Assembly: GCF_014385195.1 (NCBI RefSeq)
Contig: NZ_JACRTG010000004.1
Location: 31,918-95,917, forward strand
Source of the DNA: Paratissierella segnis
GTDB lineage: Bacteria; Bacillota; Clostridia; Tissierellales; Tissierellaceae
Reading direction: 5' to 3'
DNA length: 64,000 nt
Shown: one piece after another, positions 1 to 7,091 of the stretch
Layout of the letters: the number at the start of each line of letters is the position of its first letter
Numbering within the stretch: position 1 is the stretch's first letter
The notes under the pieces: generated by a model
What the model was told of the DNA's origin: nothing
What the model saw: only the letters and a program-made list of their open reading frames with translations
The model's database searches: none
Translations under genes and position numbers: made by a program

Positions 1-1
1 G

Positions 2-640
2 AGAATTCTAGATTTAGGAGCCGGAACAGGAAAATATAGCATATATTTTGCAAAACATGGTTATGAAGTTACTGCAGTCGAGCTGGTAGAAAAACATGTT
101 AAGGAGATTAGAGATAGAGTGAGTTTGGACATGCCTATCCAAGTATTTCAGGGCAATGCTTTAGATTTATCTATGATTGAAGATAATACATATGATATTG
201 TACTATGTTTTGGACCATTGTATCATTTAACAAAAATTGAAGATAGGATGCAATGCATAAAAGAGGCAAAGCGAGTGTGTAAGGCTAATGGCAAGATGTT
301 CTTTGCATTTATTTCAAATGATATGGTCATCACTACTGAAACATTTTTGTATACTCCCGATTTTTTATTGAGTGATTTATATGATCACAATAGTTTTAAG
401 GTCGAAGATTTTCCTTTTGTTTTTCATACGATAGACGATTGCAGAGGACTATTGAGAAATGCAAATGTTAAAATAATATCGGAAGTAGCAGCTGACGGTT
501 TAAGTGAACTCTTTGCAGATAAAATCAATAGTATGGATGAAGAAAGCTATATTCAATGGTTAAATTTCCACTTTTATTGTTGTGAAAGACCTGAATTTTT
601 AGGAGCAAGCAATCATTTGTTGTTTGTAGGAGAAAAGTAA
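2..640 (+). CDS. Class I SAM-dependent methyltransferase, 5' end cut by the window edge
   Basis: The reading frame is open from base 2, so the true start lies before the window. The first visible residues, ILDLGAGTGKYS, are the glycine-rich motif I that binds S-adenosylmethionine in Rossmann-fold methyltransferases, followed by the acidic end of strand beta-2 (VTAVEL). About 60 residues later DIVLCFGPLYHL matches the motif IV region of small-molecule methyltransferases. An internal ATG at 131 or GTG at 119 could be mistaken for the start but would remove motif I. The substrate cannot be told from sequence. The NTF2-like gene follows 23 bases downstream and is probably co-transcribed. Confidence 0.85.
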   Translation, partial: RILDLGAGTGKYSIYFAKHGYEVTAVELVEKHVKEIRDRVSLDMPIQVFQGNALDLSMIEDNTYDIVLCFGPLYHLTKIEDRMQCIKEAKRVCKANGKMFFAFISNDMVITTETFLYTPDFLLSDLYDHNSFKVEDFPFVFHTIDDCRGLLRNANVKIISEVAADGLSELFADKINSMDEESYIQWLNFHFYCCERPEFLGASNHLLFVGEK

Positions 641-663
641 ATTTTTACAAAGGAGTGTTTTTT

Positions 664-1026
664 ATGACCGGAAGAGAGCTTGTGGTATGTTTGTGGGATG
701 AAATGGCAAGTCAGAATTGGGATAAAGTGAAATTATGTTTTGACGAAAATGCAATAATTCGTTGGCATAATACAAATGAATCTTTTAATGTCGAGGAGTT
801 TATTTTGGTAAACAGCAAATACCCTGGGAATTGGAACATATCAATTAAGCGGATTGAACAGTCCCAAAATGTGATTATTAGTGTAGCATTGGCACAGTCC
901 TTAGATAGTGATGTGTGTGCATATGCAACATCTTTTTTTGAAGTTGAAAATGGTAAAATAATTTGTTTGGATGAATATTGGGGAGACGTTACTGACAGAC
1001 CACAGTGGAGAGAAGCTGTAGTGTAG
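664..1026 (+). CDS. NTF2-like (SnoaL-type) small protein
   Basis: A protein of about 120 residues with the pattern of the NTF2-like cone fold: an N-terminal helix (ELVVCLWDEMASQNWDKV), a strand with FDENAIIRWHNTNESF, a middle helix, then strands ending FFEVENGKIICLDEYWGD. This fold occurs in nuclear transport factor 2, SnoaL cyclases and many small stress or resistance proteins, so the function is open. I place the start at the ATG at 664 because the ribosome binding site AAAGGAG lies about 8 bases before it; a GTG at 655 overlaps that site. It ends at a strong terminator and probably forms a two-gene unit with the methyltransferase. Confidence 0.7.
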   Translation: MTGRELVVCLWDEMASQNWDKVKLCFDENAIIRWHNTNESFNVEEFILVNSKYPGNWNISIKRIEQSQNVIISVALAQSLDSDVCAYATSFFEVENGKIICLDEYWGDVTDRPQWREAVV

Positions 1027-1028
1027 GA

Positions 1029-1724
1029 CTACTTGTCCAACTCTATATCAATAGGTGAGCCTATTGATATAGAGTTTTTATCTATTATAGAATCGTAAGC
1101 CAGTATCTCCACACCTTTTTCACTAGCTAACCTTACAGCTTCTGAAAATTTATTATCCATTTTCCAATTGAGCCTAAAAACCTTTGGACCTTTCATTTGT
1201 ATTAGAAAAAATATAATTCCCCTATATCCTTGTTTTACAGCCTCAATCATTTCAAGTGCATGTTTTGTACCCCTTTCAGTCGGGGCATCCGGGAACATGG
1301 ATATTCCGTCATTTTCTAGAGTAACCCCTTTTACTTCTATAAAACCTTTCTTAACCTCATCTTCAAAATATATATCAAATCTGGAATTATTAAAACTTAC
1401 TTCTCTCTTTATATAAGTTAAATTTGTAAGCCCATCTATACTATTTTCGCGAAGTGCATTGTATACTACAAAATTAGGAACCTGAGAGTCCATATTAATT
1501 AACATATCATTTTTCCATACAGAAATTAATGAATATTTTGTCTTCCTATTAGGGTTTGAAGAACAATCCTCTAATATTACTTTTACTCCTGGGATAAGGA
1601 GTTCTCGGCACCTACCCGTATTTTTAACATGTACTGTTTCTTTTTTTCCATTTATCAATACATGAGAAATAAATCTATTTGGTCTATTTAAAAATATTCC
1701 TTCAACTATTTTTTCGTATTGCAT
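1029..1724 (-). CDS. sfsA: SfsA family protein (sugar fermentation stimulation / nuclease family)
   Basis: Full-length SfsA homologue of about 231 residues. Family blocks visible in order are an N-terminal OB-like part with HVKNTGRCRELLIPG, then a PD-(D/E)XK-like core with SRFDIYFE and FIEVKGVTL, and the conserved MFPDAPTERGTKH. SfsA was named for effects on maltose metabolism in E. coli; its fold is that of a nuclease and its role in Firmicutes is unclear. I prefer the ATG at 1724: the site AAGGTG ends 6 bases before it, while the upstream GTG at 1733 lies inside that site. The last codons overlap a terminator of the convergent plus-strand unit. Confidence 0.88.
   Translation of the reverse strand: MQYEKIVEGIFLNRPNRFISHVLINGKKETVHVKNTGRCRELLIPGVKVILEDCSSNPNRKTKYSLISVWKNDMLINMDSQVPNFVVYNALRENSIDGLTNLTYIKREVSFNNSRFDIYFEDEVKKGFIEVKGVTLENDGISMFPDAPTERGTKHALEMIEAVKQGYRGIIFFLIQMKGPKVFRLNWKMDNKFSEAVRLASEKGVEILAYDSIIDKNSISIGSPIDIELDK
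1041..1080 (+). terminator. Intrinsic terminator inside the 3' end of sfsA
   Basis: A perfect 15-bp stem (arms 1041-1055 and 1060-1074, loop TGAG) is followed by TTTTTA. It ends transcription of the plus-strand NTF2-like gene, whose stop codon is at 1024-1026. The same bases encode the last residues of the opposite-strand sfsA gene. Confidence 0.85.
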
Positions 1725-1870
1725 AACCATCACCTTATAATTTTAAGAAACTTATTTAATTGTAACATTAAGAGACATCTATGGCAAATTTAAGAGGAAA
1801 TGCTGATTAAGTGTTCTTTACTGTATTTTCAATATTTGTGTTATTGTTTGGATATATATATGATTTTTAT

Positions 1871-1911
1871 AAAAAAATAGTGAAGGTAGCTAGATGCAGC
1901 TACTTTCACCG
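1871..1911 (-). terminator. Intrinsic terminator of the small secreted-protein gene
   Basis: On the minus strand a 12-bp hairpin (GTGAAAGTAGCT paired with AGCTACCTTCAC, one G-U) is followed by TATTTTTTTATA, directly after the stop codon of the gene at 1933-2358. Confidence 0.75.
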
Positions 1912-1932
1912 GAACATATACATTTGGAGGGA

Positions 1933-2358
1933 CTAGTCTTCCTTAGGTTTTATACTCTTAGGGATTGCTCTTTTAGGCAATACTTTGTCAACTTCTTCCT
2001 GAAACTGTTCCTCTGTAATCTCCCCATTTAACAATTTAGTTTTTAATTCCCTAAGTTTTGCCTTGGTTTCTTCCGGCAATTCCTTTTTAGGAACTTCTTC
2101 ATTACATTGGGTTTTATTTGGAAACAATTTTTTCATTTCTTCATGAAATTGCTCTTTTGTTATTTCACCCGTTTTTAGTTTTTCTTTTAGCTCTTTTACT
2201 TTAAGCTTTGTTTCTTCGGGAATCTCTTCCATTTTTAAATTACCGTTATCGTTTTTTAAAATTTGAATCCTATCAAAATCATTATTTGCAAAGGAAACAG
2301 CAGGTATAGATAAAACTAAAGATAGTGCCAATAGTATTATTCTCTTTTTCAAAATCAT
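1933..2358 (-). CDS. Small secreted protein with two charged helical repeats
   Basis: The 141-residue product starts with a signal peptide (basic MILKKR, then a hydrophobic stretch to about residue 25, ending AVSFA). The mature part holds two copies of a charged helical unit of about 33 residues, centred on KLKTGEITKEQFHEEMKKLFP and KLLNGEITEEQFQEEVDKVLP. The G-E-I-T-x-E-Q-F-x-E core resembles the SHOCT short helical motif, found at protein termini and in oligomerisation elements. No catalytic residues are seen. It has its own terminator and looks monocistronic. A structural or envelope role is possible, but I do not recognise a characterised homologue. Confidence 0.7.
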   Translation of the reverse strand: MILKKRIILLALSLVLSIPAVSFANNDFDRIQILKNDNGNLKMEEIPEETKLKVKELKEKLKTGEITKEQFHEEMKKLFPNKTQCNEEVPKKELPEETKAKLRELKTKLLNGEITEEQFQEEVDKVLPKRAIPKSIKPKED

Positions 2359-2726
2359 AAGATCACTCCCTTAATTTTATTTTTGCCTCCATTTTTATTA
2401 TGTGTTAATAAATCATAATAACTATAGAATAAAAAGGTAATTTTTTAAGAAATTGCTTTTATATAGTGAAATAAAAGCGCTAATATAATATAATCTTATT
2501 TACATGGTTAAATATTAATAGGCGGGAAAAAATTATGATTACCAATGACTTTTTATTTTTATATTGACTTTGATAAATGGAGAAAAATATGCTTTAAAAG
2601 CTATGATTTAAAAATTTTAATTTAATCTGGAATAGAACTAAACTTGCATTGGTATTATTATTTAGAATCAACATATATTAGTGAACGTAAGAGTGAGTAT
2701 TTTAATGAACAAAAGGGATGATTAAA
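2359..2726. other. AT-rich intergenic region
   Basis: Gap between two divergently transcribed genes. No open frame with a ribosome binding site and no strong hairpin was found. The best plus-strand promoter candidate is TTGACT at 2564 and TATGCT at 2588 with an 18-base spacer, which is weak. Confidence 0.4.
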
Positions 2727-3674
2727 TTGTTAGATTTAATATTGTTAGGTAGTGGCGGTGGAATGCCTATGCCAAATAGGCATCTATCCTCACTTTTGTT
2801 AAGTTATCAGGGCCGAAAGATATTGATTGATTGCGGAGAAGGCACACAGGTTGCTATGAGGAAGATGAATACCGGGTTTAAATCCATTGATATCATATGT
2901 ATTACACATTTTCATGGGGACCATATCTTTGGGTTACCGGGATTGCTTTCCACTATTGGGAATAGTGACAGAACTGAGCCTATTATTATAATAGGTCCTC
3001 ATGGGCTGAAGGCTGTGCTAAAAGGAATCCTTATAACAACTTATCTTCCTTATGATATATATATTATAGAAAATTCTGAGACTTCATTGGGATTTATATT
3101 GGATTCTAAACTTCTTAAGTTAAATGAGTTTCAAGGGAACGGGAAGAATGATATGATTATAGACACAATAGAGCTTGAGCATTCATCTCCTTGTGTAGGC
3201 TACAGTTTTTATTTTTCAAGGGCACCCAAATTTCTTATCGAGAAAGCATCTTTGAACAATGTGCCCCAAGATATTTGGAAAAGACTTCAAAAAGGGGAAA
3301 ATGTGTTCTATAATGGAGAATTATATGAACCAAATATGGTTTTGGGAGAAGAGCGAAGGGGCATTAAGCTATCATATATTACGGATTCCAGACCTGTAGA
3401 TGCAATTCCTGAATTTATAAAAGGCAGCGATTTATTTGTATGTGAGGGCACTTATGGAAGTGATGAGGATTTGGATAAGGCGATGAAAAACTTTCATATG
3501 ACTTTTTCTGAGGCTTCCAAATTAGCATCAAAAGGAGAAGTCAAGGAATTATTGTTAACACATTTTAGCACTTCTATTGAAAATCCCGAGGAATATAAGG
3601 AAGACGCAAAAAAGATATTTGAAAATACAATAATAGGTTACGATGGTTTAGAAAAGACAATCAGGTATCAATGA
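2727..3674 (+). CDS. rnz: Ribonuclease Z (tRNA 3' processing endonuclease)
   Basis: Metallo-beta-lactamase fold enzyme that cuts the 3' trailer of precursor tRNAs. With the TTG start at 2727 the protein is 315 residues and begins MLDLILLGSGGGMP, the usual N-terminus of clostridial RNase Z. The zinc motif THFHGDH is at residues 60-66, and the GEGTQVAMR block of the family is at about 37-45. Further metal ligands are seen in ELEHSSPCVGYSF, TDSR and LLLTHFS. The upstream ATG at 2718 directly abuts the AAAGGG site, whereas the TTG sits about 9 bases from it, so TTG is preferred. The gene converges on the agrC-like gene. Confidence 0.93.
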   Translation: MLDLILLGSGGGMPMPNRHLSSLLLSYQGRKILIDCGEGTQVAMRKMNTGFKSIDIICITHFHGDHIFGLPGLLSTIGNSDRTEPIIIIGPHGLKAVLKGILITTYLPYDIYIIENSETSLGFILDSKLLKLNEFQGNGKNDMIIDTIELEHSSPCVGYSFYFSRAPKFLIEKASLNNVPQDIWKRLQKGENVFYNGELYEPNMVLGEERRGIKLSYITDSRPVDAIPEFIKGSDLFVCEGTYGSDEDLDKAMKNFHMTFSEASKLASKGEVKELLLTHFSTSIENPEEYKEDAKKIFENTIIGYDGLEKTIRYQ

Positions 3675-3740
3675 TATCTATAAATAGAAGAGGTAAATTA
3701 GCAATAGGTGGGAATAACCCATGGCGAATGGAAAATATAA

Positions 3741-5015
3741 CTAAAGATACATCAATACTTCTGCTTTAAACAGATTATCCGTATAGCTATACTCAAGGAG
3801 TCCATTATATTTTTCAAGAGTGGACTCTATATTTTTGAGCCCAAGCCCGTGATTATCCTTATCATCTTTAGTGGTTATTAAACCTTTGGCGCCTACAGAT
3901 ATCTTTCCATCAAAATTATTTTGGATTTGGATTATAAGTACCCCACGGTCATACTTTATAGATACCCAAATAGTTCTGTTTTCCTTTAATTTTTTCAAAG
4001 CTTCTACAGAATTATCGAGAAGATTTCCAAGGATAACAACCATGTCAAAAGATTCCAACTCCAAATCGGAAGGAACTTTAATATCAAGATGGGTATTTAC
4101 GCCTATGGACTTTACATAGTCAAGCTTATAATTTAATATACTGTCTATCACAAGATTTCCGGACTCCACAATTTTACTGTTAAAGGGGGCGTATTTTTCA
4201 AGCTGGTTTATATAGTTTAGAGCTCTGGAGATCTCATTTTCTCTTATAAGGGAGCCGATAGCTCCTATGTGGTTAGCTATATCGTGTTTTAGAGAAGCAG
4301 TTTTTTCTACAGAAGATTTCATAAGCCAAAATTGATTATCATAGTATCTTTTTTCCTGCTCCAATATGGATTTTTCAATCTTCATTTCAGCAGAGGATTT
4401 CAGCGCATCATATAGGTAAAATAAGAGAACGATAATCAGAAATAAGAGAGAAATGATTATGCTTGCTTTGACAGTATGTATTTGTGAGTCTACAAGAGCA
4501 ACCACTATATATAGGGAGCTTAAAGATATAATTAAAATGGACAACCAATAGCTTGTGGAAAGTTCGAAACCCTTTTTAATATTGCTATAGTTTTCAATAA
4601 ACAAAGCTGCAAAAAATCCAATAAGTTTTGAGAAAATATATCCCAGTGAAAATGAATATCCTGGGTTTTTGCCAAATACGGATATGACCAGATAACCTGT
4701 TAATAAAGAAACAATAGTTTCTGAAATCATTAAAATTAAATATATTAAAAATACTGCTATAAATCTATTTTTATATGTAGCTTCATAATTAAATGAAATA
4801 AGAGCCAGTAATATAATATTACTTACAAGTGTAATGATAGGTATATTTACTATTAAATATAAGGCGCTTATAATGAAATAATAAGAAAAATAAGATAATA
4901 TCTCTATTTTATTGTTTGAGGCTATATCTTTAAAAAATACATGCATAAGCTTATATATTGTATATACATATATCAATTCCGATGACAGATAAATGATATA
5001 ATTGTTTAAATCCAT
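3741..5015 (-). CDS. agrC: AgrC-like sensor histidine kinase (GHKL family)
   Basis: A 424-residue receptor kinase. The first 200 residues form about six or seven membrane segments, followed by a linker helix and the kinase core: H-box LKHDIANH (His244), N-box LGNLLDNSVEAL (about 329-340) and G-box HGLGLKNI (about 389-396). This is the AgrC/ComD type, which senses cyclic autoinducing peptides and phosphorylates a LytTR response regulator. The start is the ATG at 5015: the site GGAGGAG lies 6 bases upstream inside the last codons of agrA, giving coupled translation. The upstream in-frame TTG and GTG overlap that site. It is the second gene of a minus-strand agrA-agrC unit. Confidence 0.9.
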   Translation of the reverse strand: MDLNNYIIYLSSELIYVYTIYKLMHVFFKDIASNNKIEILSYFSYYFIISALYLIVNIPIITLVSNIILLALISFNYEATYKNRFIAVFLIYLILMISETIVSLLTGYLVISVFGKNPGYSFSLGYIFSKLIGFFAALFIENYSNIKKGFELSTSYWLSILIISLSSLYIVVALVDSQIHTVKASIIISLLFLIIVLLFYLYDALKSSAEMKIEKSILEQEKRYYDNQFWLMKSSVEKTASLKHDIANHIGAIGSLIRENEISRALNYINQLEKYAPFNSKIVESGNLVIDSILNYKLDYVKSIGVNTHLDIKVPSDLELESFDMVVILGNLLDNSVEALKKLKENRTIWVSIKYDRGVLIIQIQNNFDGKISVGAKGLITTKDDKDNHGLGLKNIESTLEKYNGLLEYSYTDNLFKAEVLMYL

Positions 5016-5016
5016 A

Positions 5017-5736
5017 TTATTCTCCTCCACCAACCAATCTAATAAGCTTTTCTCTCATGGATTTTCTTCTGGATTGGCTTATTGGAAGTTCTATATTATT
5101 AGACATAATTACTCTATCGTACAAATAGGACCTTATATAAAGGTTATTTACTAAATAGGACTTGTGGATATAAAGGAAACCTAGATTTTTGACTTTATCA
5201 TACACATAATCCATAGAACCATAAAAAGAATCCCTGCTATCTTTTGTAATTATATTTATCTTTCTATCATCACTTTCAAAGTATATTATATCCTTTGACT
5301 CTATTTTGTTGTAAGTATGTCCTTTTTTATACTGAAAATAGCTATTTTTCGAGTTAATAATCCTAAGAGCAGTAAGAAATAATTCCTCAACATGTTCTAA
5401 ATGCAAAGGCTTAATTAAGAAATCTATCGGCCTTATTTGAAAAAGATCCATAGCATAGCTTTGTTTTCCTGAAATATATGCTATCTGTGTGCTATCATCC
5501 ATCATATCATTTCTGATTTTTAAGCCTAATTGAATACCATCCATATCCTCCATCTCAATGTCAAGAAATATTAAATCAAAGGAATTTTCATCCATTATAT
5601 GATTTAGCAGTTCTACTCCAGAGAAAAAAACATCAATTTCAACAAGGACTGAATGCTTTTTACCAAGTTCAATAAGCATTTTATCAAGCTGAGAGGTAAC
5701 TTCTACCACATCATCACAAATAGCAATTTTTAGCAT
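5017..5736 (-). CDS. agrA: AgrA-like LytTR response regulator
   Basis: The 239-residue protein begins MLKIAICDD. The receiver domain (about 1-125) has the acidic pair at 8-9, phospho-acceptor Asp59 in LIFLDIEMED, and the KP motif (LIKPLH). The C-terminal LytTR DNA-binding domain (about 145-239) holds YFESDDRKI and FLYIHKSYLVN. It should be phosphorylated by the adjacent kinase and activate agrDB. The start is the ATG at 5736, 6 bases after AAAGGAGGG; the ATG two codons earlier abuts that site. The gene is first in its operon and is transcribed divergently from agrD. Confidence 0.92.
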   Translation of the reverse strand: MLKIAICDDVVEVTSQLDKMLIELGKKHSVLVEIDVFFSGVELLNHIMDENSFDLIFLDIEMEDMDGIQLGLKIRNDMMDDSTQIAYISGKQSYAMDLFQIRPIDFLIKPLHLEHVEELFLTALRIINSKNSYFQYKKGHTYNKIESKDIIYFESDDRKINIITKDSRDSFYGSMDYVYDKVKNLGFLYIHKSYLVNNLYIRSYLYDRVIMSNNIELPISQSRRKSMREKLIRLVGGGE

Positions 5737-5761
5737 GTCCATCCCTCCTTTAATTATTAAC

Positions 5762-5790
5762 ATTATACCAATAATTTTAAATTTCTACAA
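5762..5790 (-). promoter_or_regulatory. Promoter of agrA-agrC
   Basis: On the minus strand TTGTAG (5785-5790), a 17-base spacer and TATAAT (5762-5767), with an extended -10 TGG. The -35 hexamer overlaps the first copy of the direct repeat described next, so a bound regulator could interfere with or autoregulate this promoter. Confidence 0.7.
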
Positions 5791-5812
5791 AAATATATAT
5801 AAATTTCTACAA
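5779..5812. promoter_or_regulatory. Candidate AgrA (LytTR) binding site: 12-bp direct repeat
   Basis: AAATTTCTACAA occurs exactly twice, at 5779-5790 and 5801-5812, with a 22-bp period (two helical turns). LytTR regulators such as AgrA bind paired direct repeats of about 9 bp on one DNA face. The second copy ends 4 bases before the -35 region of the agrD promoter, where an activator would sit. Assignment to this AgrA is inferred from position and spacing. Confidence 0.65.
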
Positions 5813-5816
5813 TATC

Positions 5817-5845
5817 CGGCACGAATAATATAAAAATGCTATTAT
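5817..5845 (+). promoter_or_regulatory. Candidate activator-dependent promoter of agrD-agrB
   Basis: An extended -10 (TGCTATTAT, hexamer 5840-5845) lies 17 bases after a -35 position that reads CGGCAC and matches the consensus poorly. A weak -35 next to a paired direct repeat fits a promoter that needs the phosphorylated regulator. Confidence 0.55.
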
Positions 5846-5880
5846 TAAATTGCCAAAAGAATATGAAAGGAGGGAAGACA

Positions 5881-6024
5881 ATGAAAAAGATATTATTATA
5901 TATCAGTAGTTTAGTTGCCAGCTTTGCGTTTATAGTTACTTCATCAAATGTAAATACAACATGTGCTTTCCTAATTCATCAACCTAAACTGCCGCAGGGA
6001 GCAGAAAAATTATCTAAGCATTAA
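5881..6024 (+). CDS. agrD: AgrD-like cyclic autoinducing peptide precursor
   Basis: A 47-residue precursor. It has a basic-hydrophobic N-terminal helix (MKKILLYISSLVASFAFIVT), then the peptide region NTTCAFLI and a C-terminal recognition tail HQPKLPQGAEKL. Aligned with clostridial AgrD proteins, in which a ring of Cys plus four residues precedes YQPxxP, the predicted thiolactone ring is Cys28 to Ile32 (CAFLI) with a short N-terminal extension. AgrB would cut after Ile32. The start at 5881 follows AAAGGAGGG with normal spacing; the longer frame from 5836 lacks a site. The stop codon overlaps the start of agrB by one base. Confidence 0.85.
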   Translation: MKKILLYISSLVASFAFIVTSSNVNTTCAFLIHQPKLPQGAEKLSKH

Positions 6025-6605
6025 TGATAGGAGCATTTGCAGATAAGATAACGAATTACCTTATGAAAAACGGATTTGTTCCGCGTGAAGATCGAGAGAT
6101 TTATGCATATGGTTTGCACCTAGGCATAATAATGATTATAAACTTTATAACTTTCATTTTAATCGGTTTATTTTTCAAAATGGTCAAAGAAAGTTTAGTG
6201 TTTATGATATTTTATATTCCTTTGAGAACCTATGCAGGAGGATATCATGCTAAAACACCGACAAGGTGTTATTTCCTATCTATACTTATGATTCTATCAG
6301 TGCTTTTGGCTGTAAAGACTGCTTCTTGGACAAATTCTATGGTTATAGGTATGTCGTTGTTAAGTGGGATAACCATATTTGCTCTAGTGCCTGTAGAGGA
6401 TGGAAATAAACCTTTATCTAATTCACAAGTGATACGATATAAGAAAGTGGCAAGAATGATTTTGGCAATTGAACTGATTGGAATTTCAATATTATTATAC
6501 GGAGGATATTTTAACATAACCTTACCTATGGCATTGTCAATTGTGACTATAAGCATTATGGTCATTCTTGGTAGGGTGAGAAATAAGCTAAATGTCATAA
6601 AATAA
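6024..6605 (+). CDS. agrB: AgrB-like peptide-processing membrane protease
   Basis: A 193-residue integral membrane cysteine endopeptidase that removes the AgrD tail and forms the thiolactone. The family signature LRTYAGGYHAKTPTRC carries the catalytic pair His75 and Cys82, seven residues apart as in Staphylococcus aureus His77/Cys84. About five or six hydrophobic segments flank it. The ATG at 6024 shares a base with the agrD stop codon and has no good binding site, so translation is probably coupled to agrD. The order agrD then agrB, divergent from agrA-agrC, differs from the classical agrBDCA order. Confidence 0.9.
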   Translation: MIGAFADKITNYLMKNGFVPREDREIYAYGLHLGIIMIINFITFILIGLFFKMVKESLVFMIFYIPLRTYAGGYHAKTPTRCYFLSILMILSVLLAVKTASWTNSMVIGMSLLSGITIFALVPVEDGNKPLSNSQVIRYKKVARMILAIELIGISILLYGGYFNITLPMALSIVTISIMVILGRVRNKLNVIK

Positions 6606-6978
6606 GTATAATATGTCGAAAGCGGATCACTAGAGAAAAGAAATAAAAAGGGGTATAGGGATATATAATAAATTGTAAGTTATTAAAGTAGAAAACATTT
6701 TTATGATGTTGGTATGCCAATTATGGTGTTTTTGCACTAATACTAGCAAATTGCGCATATTAGTCAAGAAAATTCTATCGGTGATGTACTTTAAGTGTAT
6801 AATTATGATAAGATTAGTAAATGAGTAAATATCAATATTCTAGGGGAAGTGAGATATTATCTCATTACATTGCATTACTATATAATTTTAATGACTTGAT
6901 ATTTTGCTTTGACTGTAATTTCTTATTTGTATTATGAATTTATATACCAATTTATGTTGCTAGTAAAGAAGCTGACAA
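6606..6978 (+). other. Gene-free tract after agrB; possible untranslated RNA
   Basis: About 370 bases without a convincing coding frame, ended by a strong terminator. A 41-codon frame at 6713 lacks a ribosome binding site. TATAAT at 6798-6803 and TATGAT at 6804-6809 are possible -10 elements. Upstream, AAATT starts at 6748 and 6770, a 22-bp spacing like the agrD repeat but with weak similarity (AAAATTCTA against AAATTTCTA). A palindrome TGAGATA-T-TATCTCA is at 6850-6864. The tract could be a long 3' untranslated region of agrDB or a separate regulatory RNA of about 200 bases. Confidence 0.3.
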
Positions 6979-7020
6979 CAAATAGGCTGCATCAAAAAAA
7001 GATGCAGCCTATTTGTTTAT
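6979..7020 (+). terminator. Strong intrinsic terminator downstream of agrB
   Basis: A perfect 15-bp stem (6979-6993 and 7001-7015) with a seven-A loop, followed by TTTAT. It lies about 370 bases after the agrB stop, so agrDB or an RNA between them would end here. Confidence 0.85.
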
Positions 7021-7091
7021 AACGAATGAGCTCTTTCTCTTTTTTTATGCTATTATAATCTATAGTAATATTTATTATGAGAGGAAATTAA

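Noticed and set aside
6269..6598. 109-codon minus-strand frame inside agrB
   Set aside because: Antisense shadow of a well-supported membrane protease gene, without its own ribosome site.
6713..6838. 41-codon frame after agrB as a small peptide gene
   Set aside because: No ribosome binding site and no recognisable pattern; the tract is better treated as non-coding.
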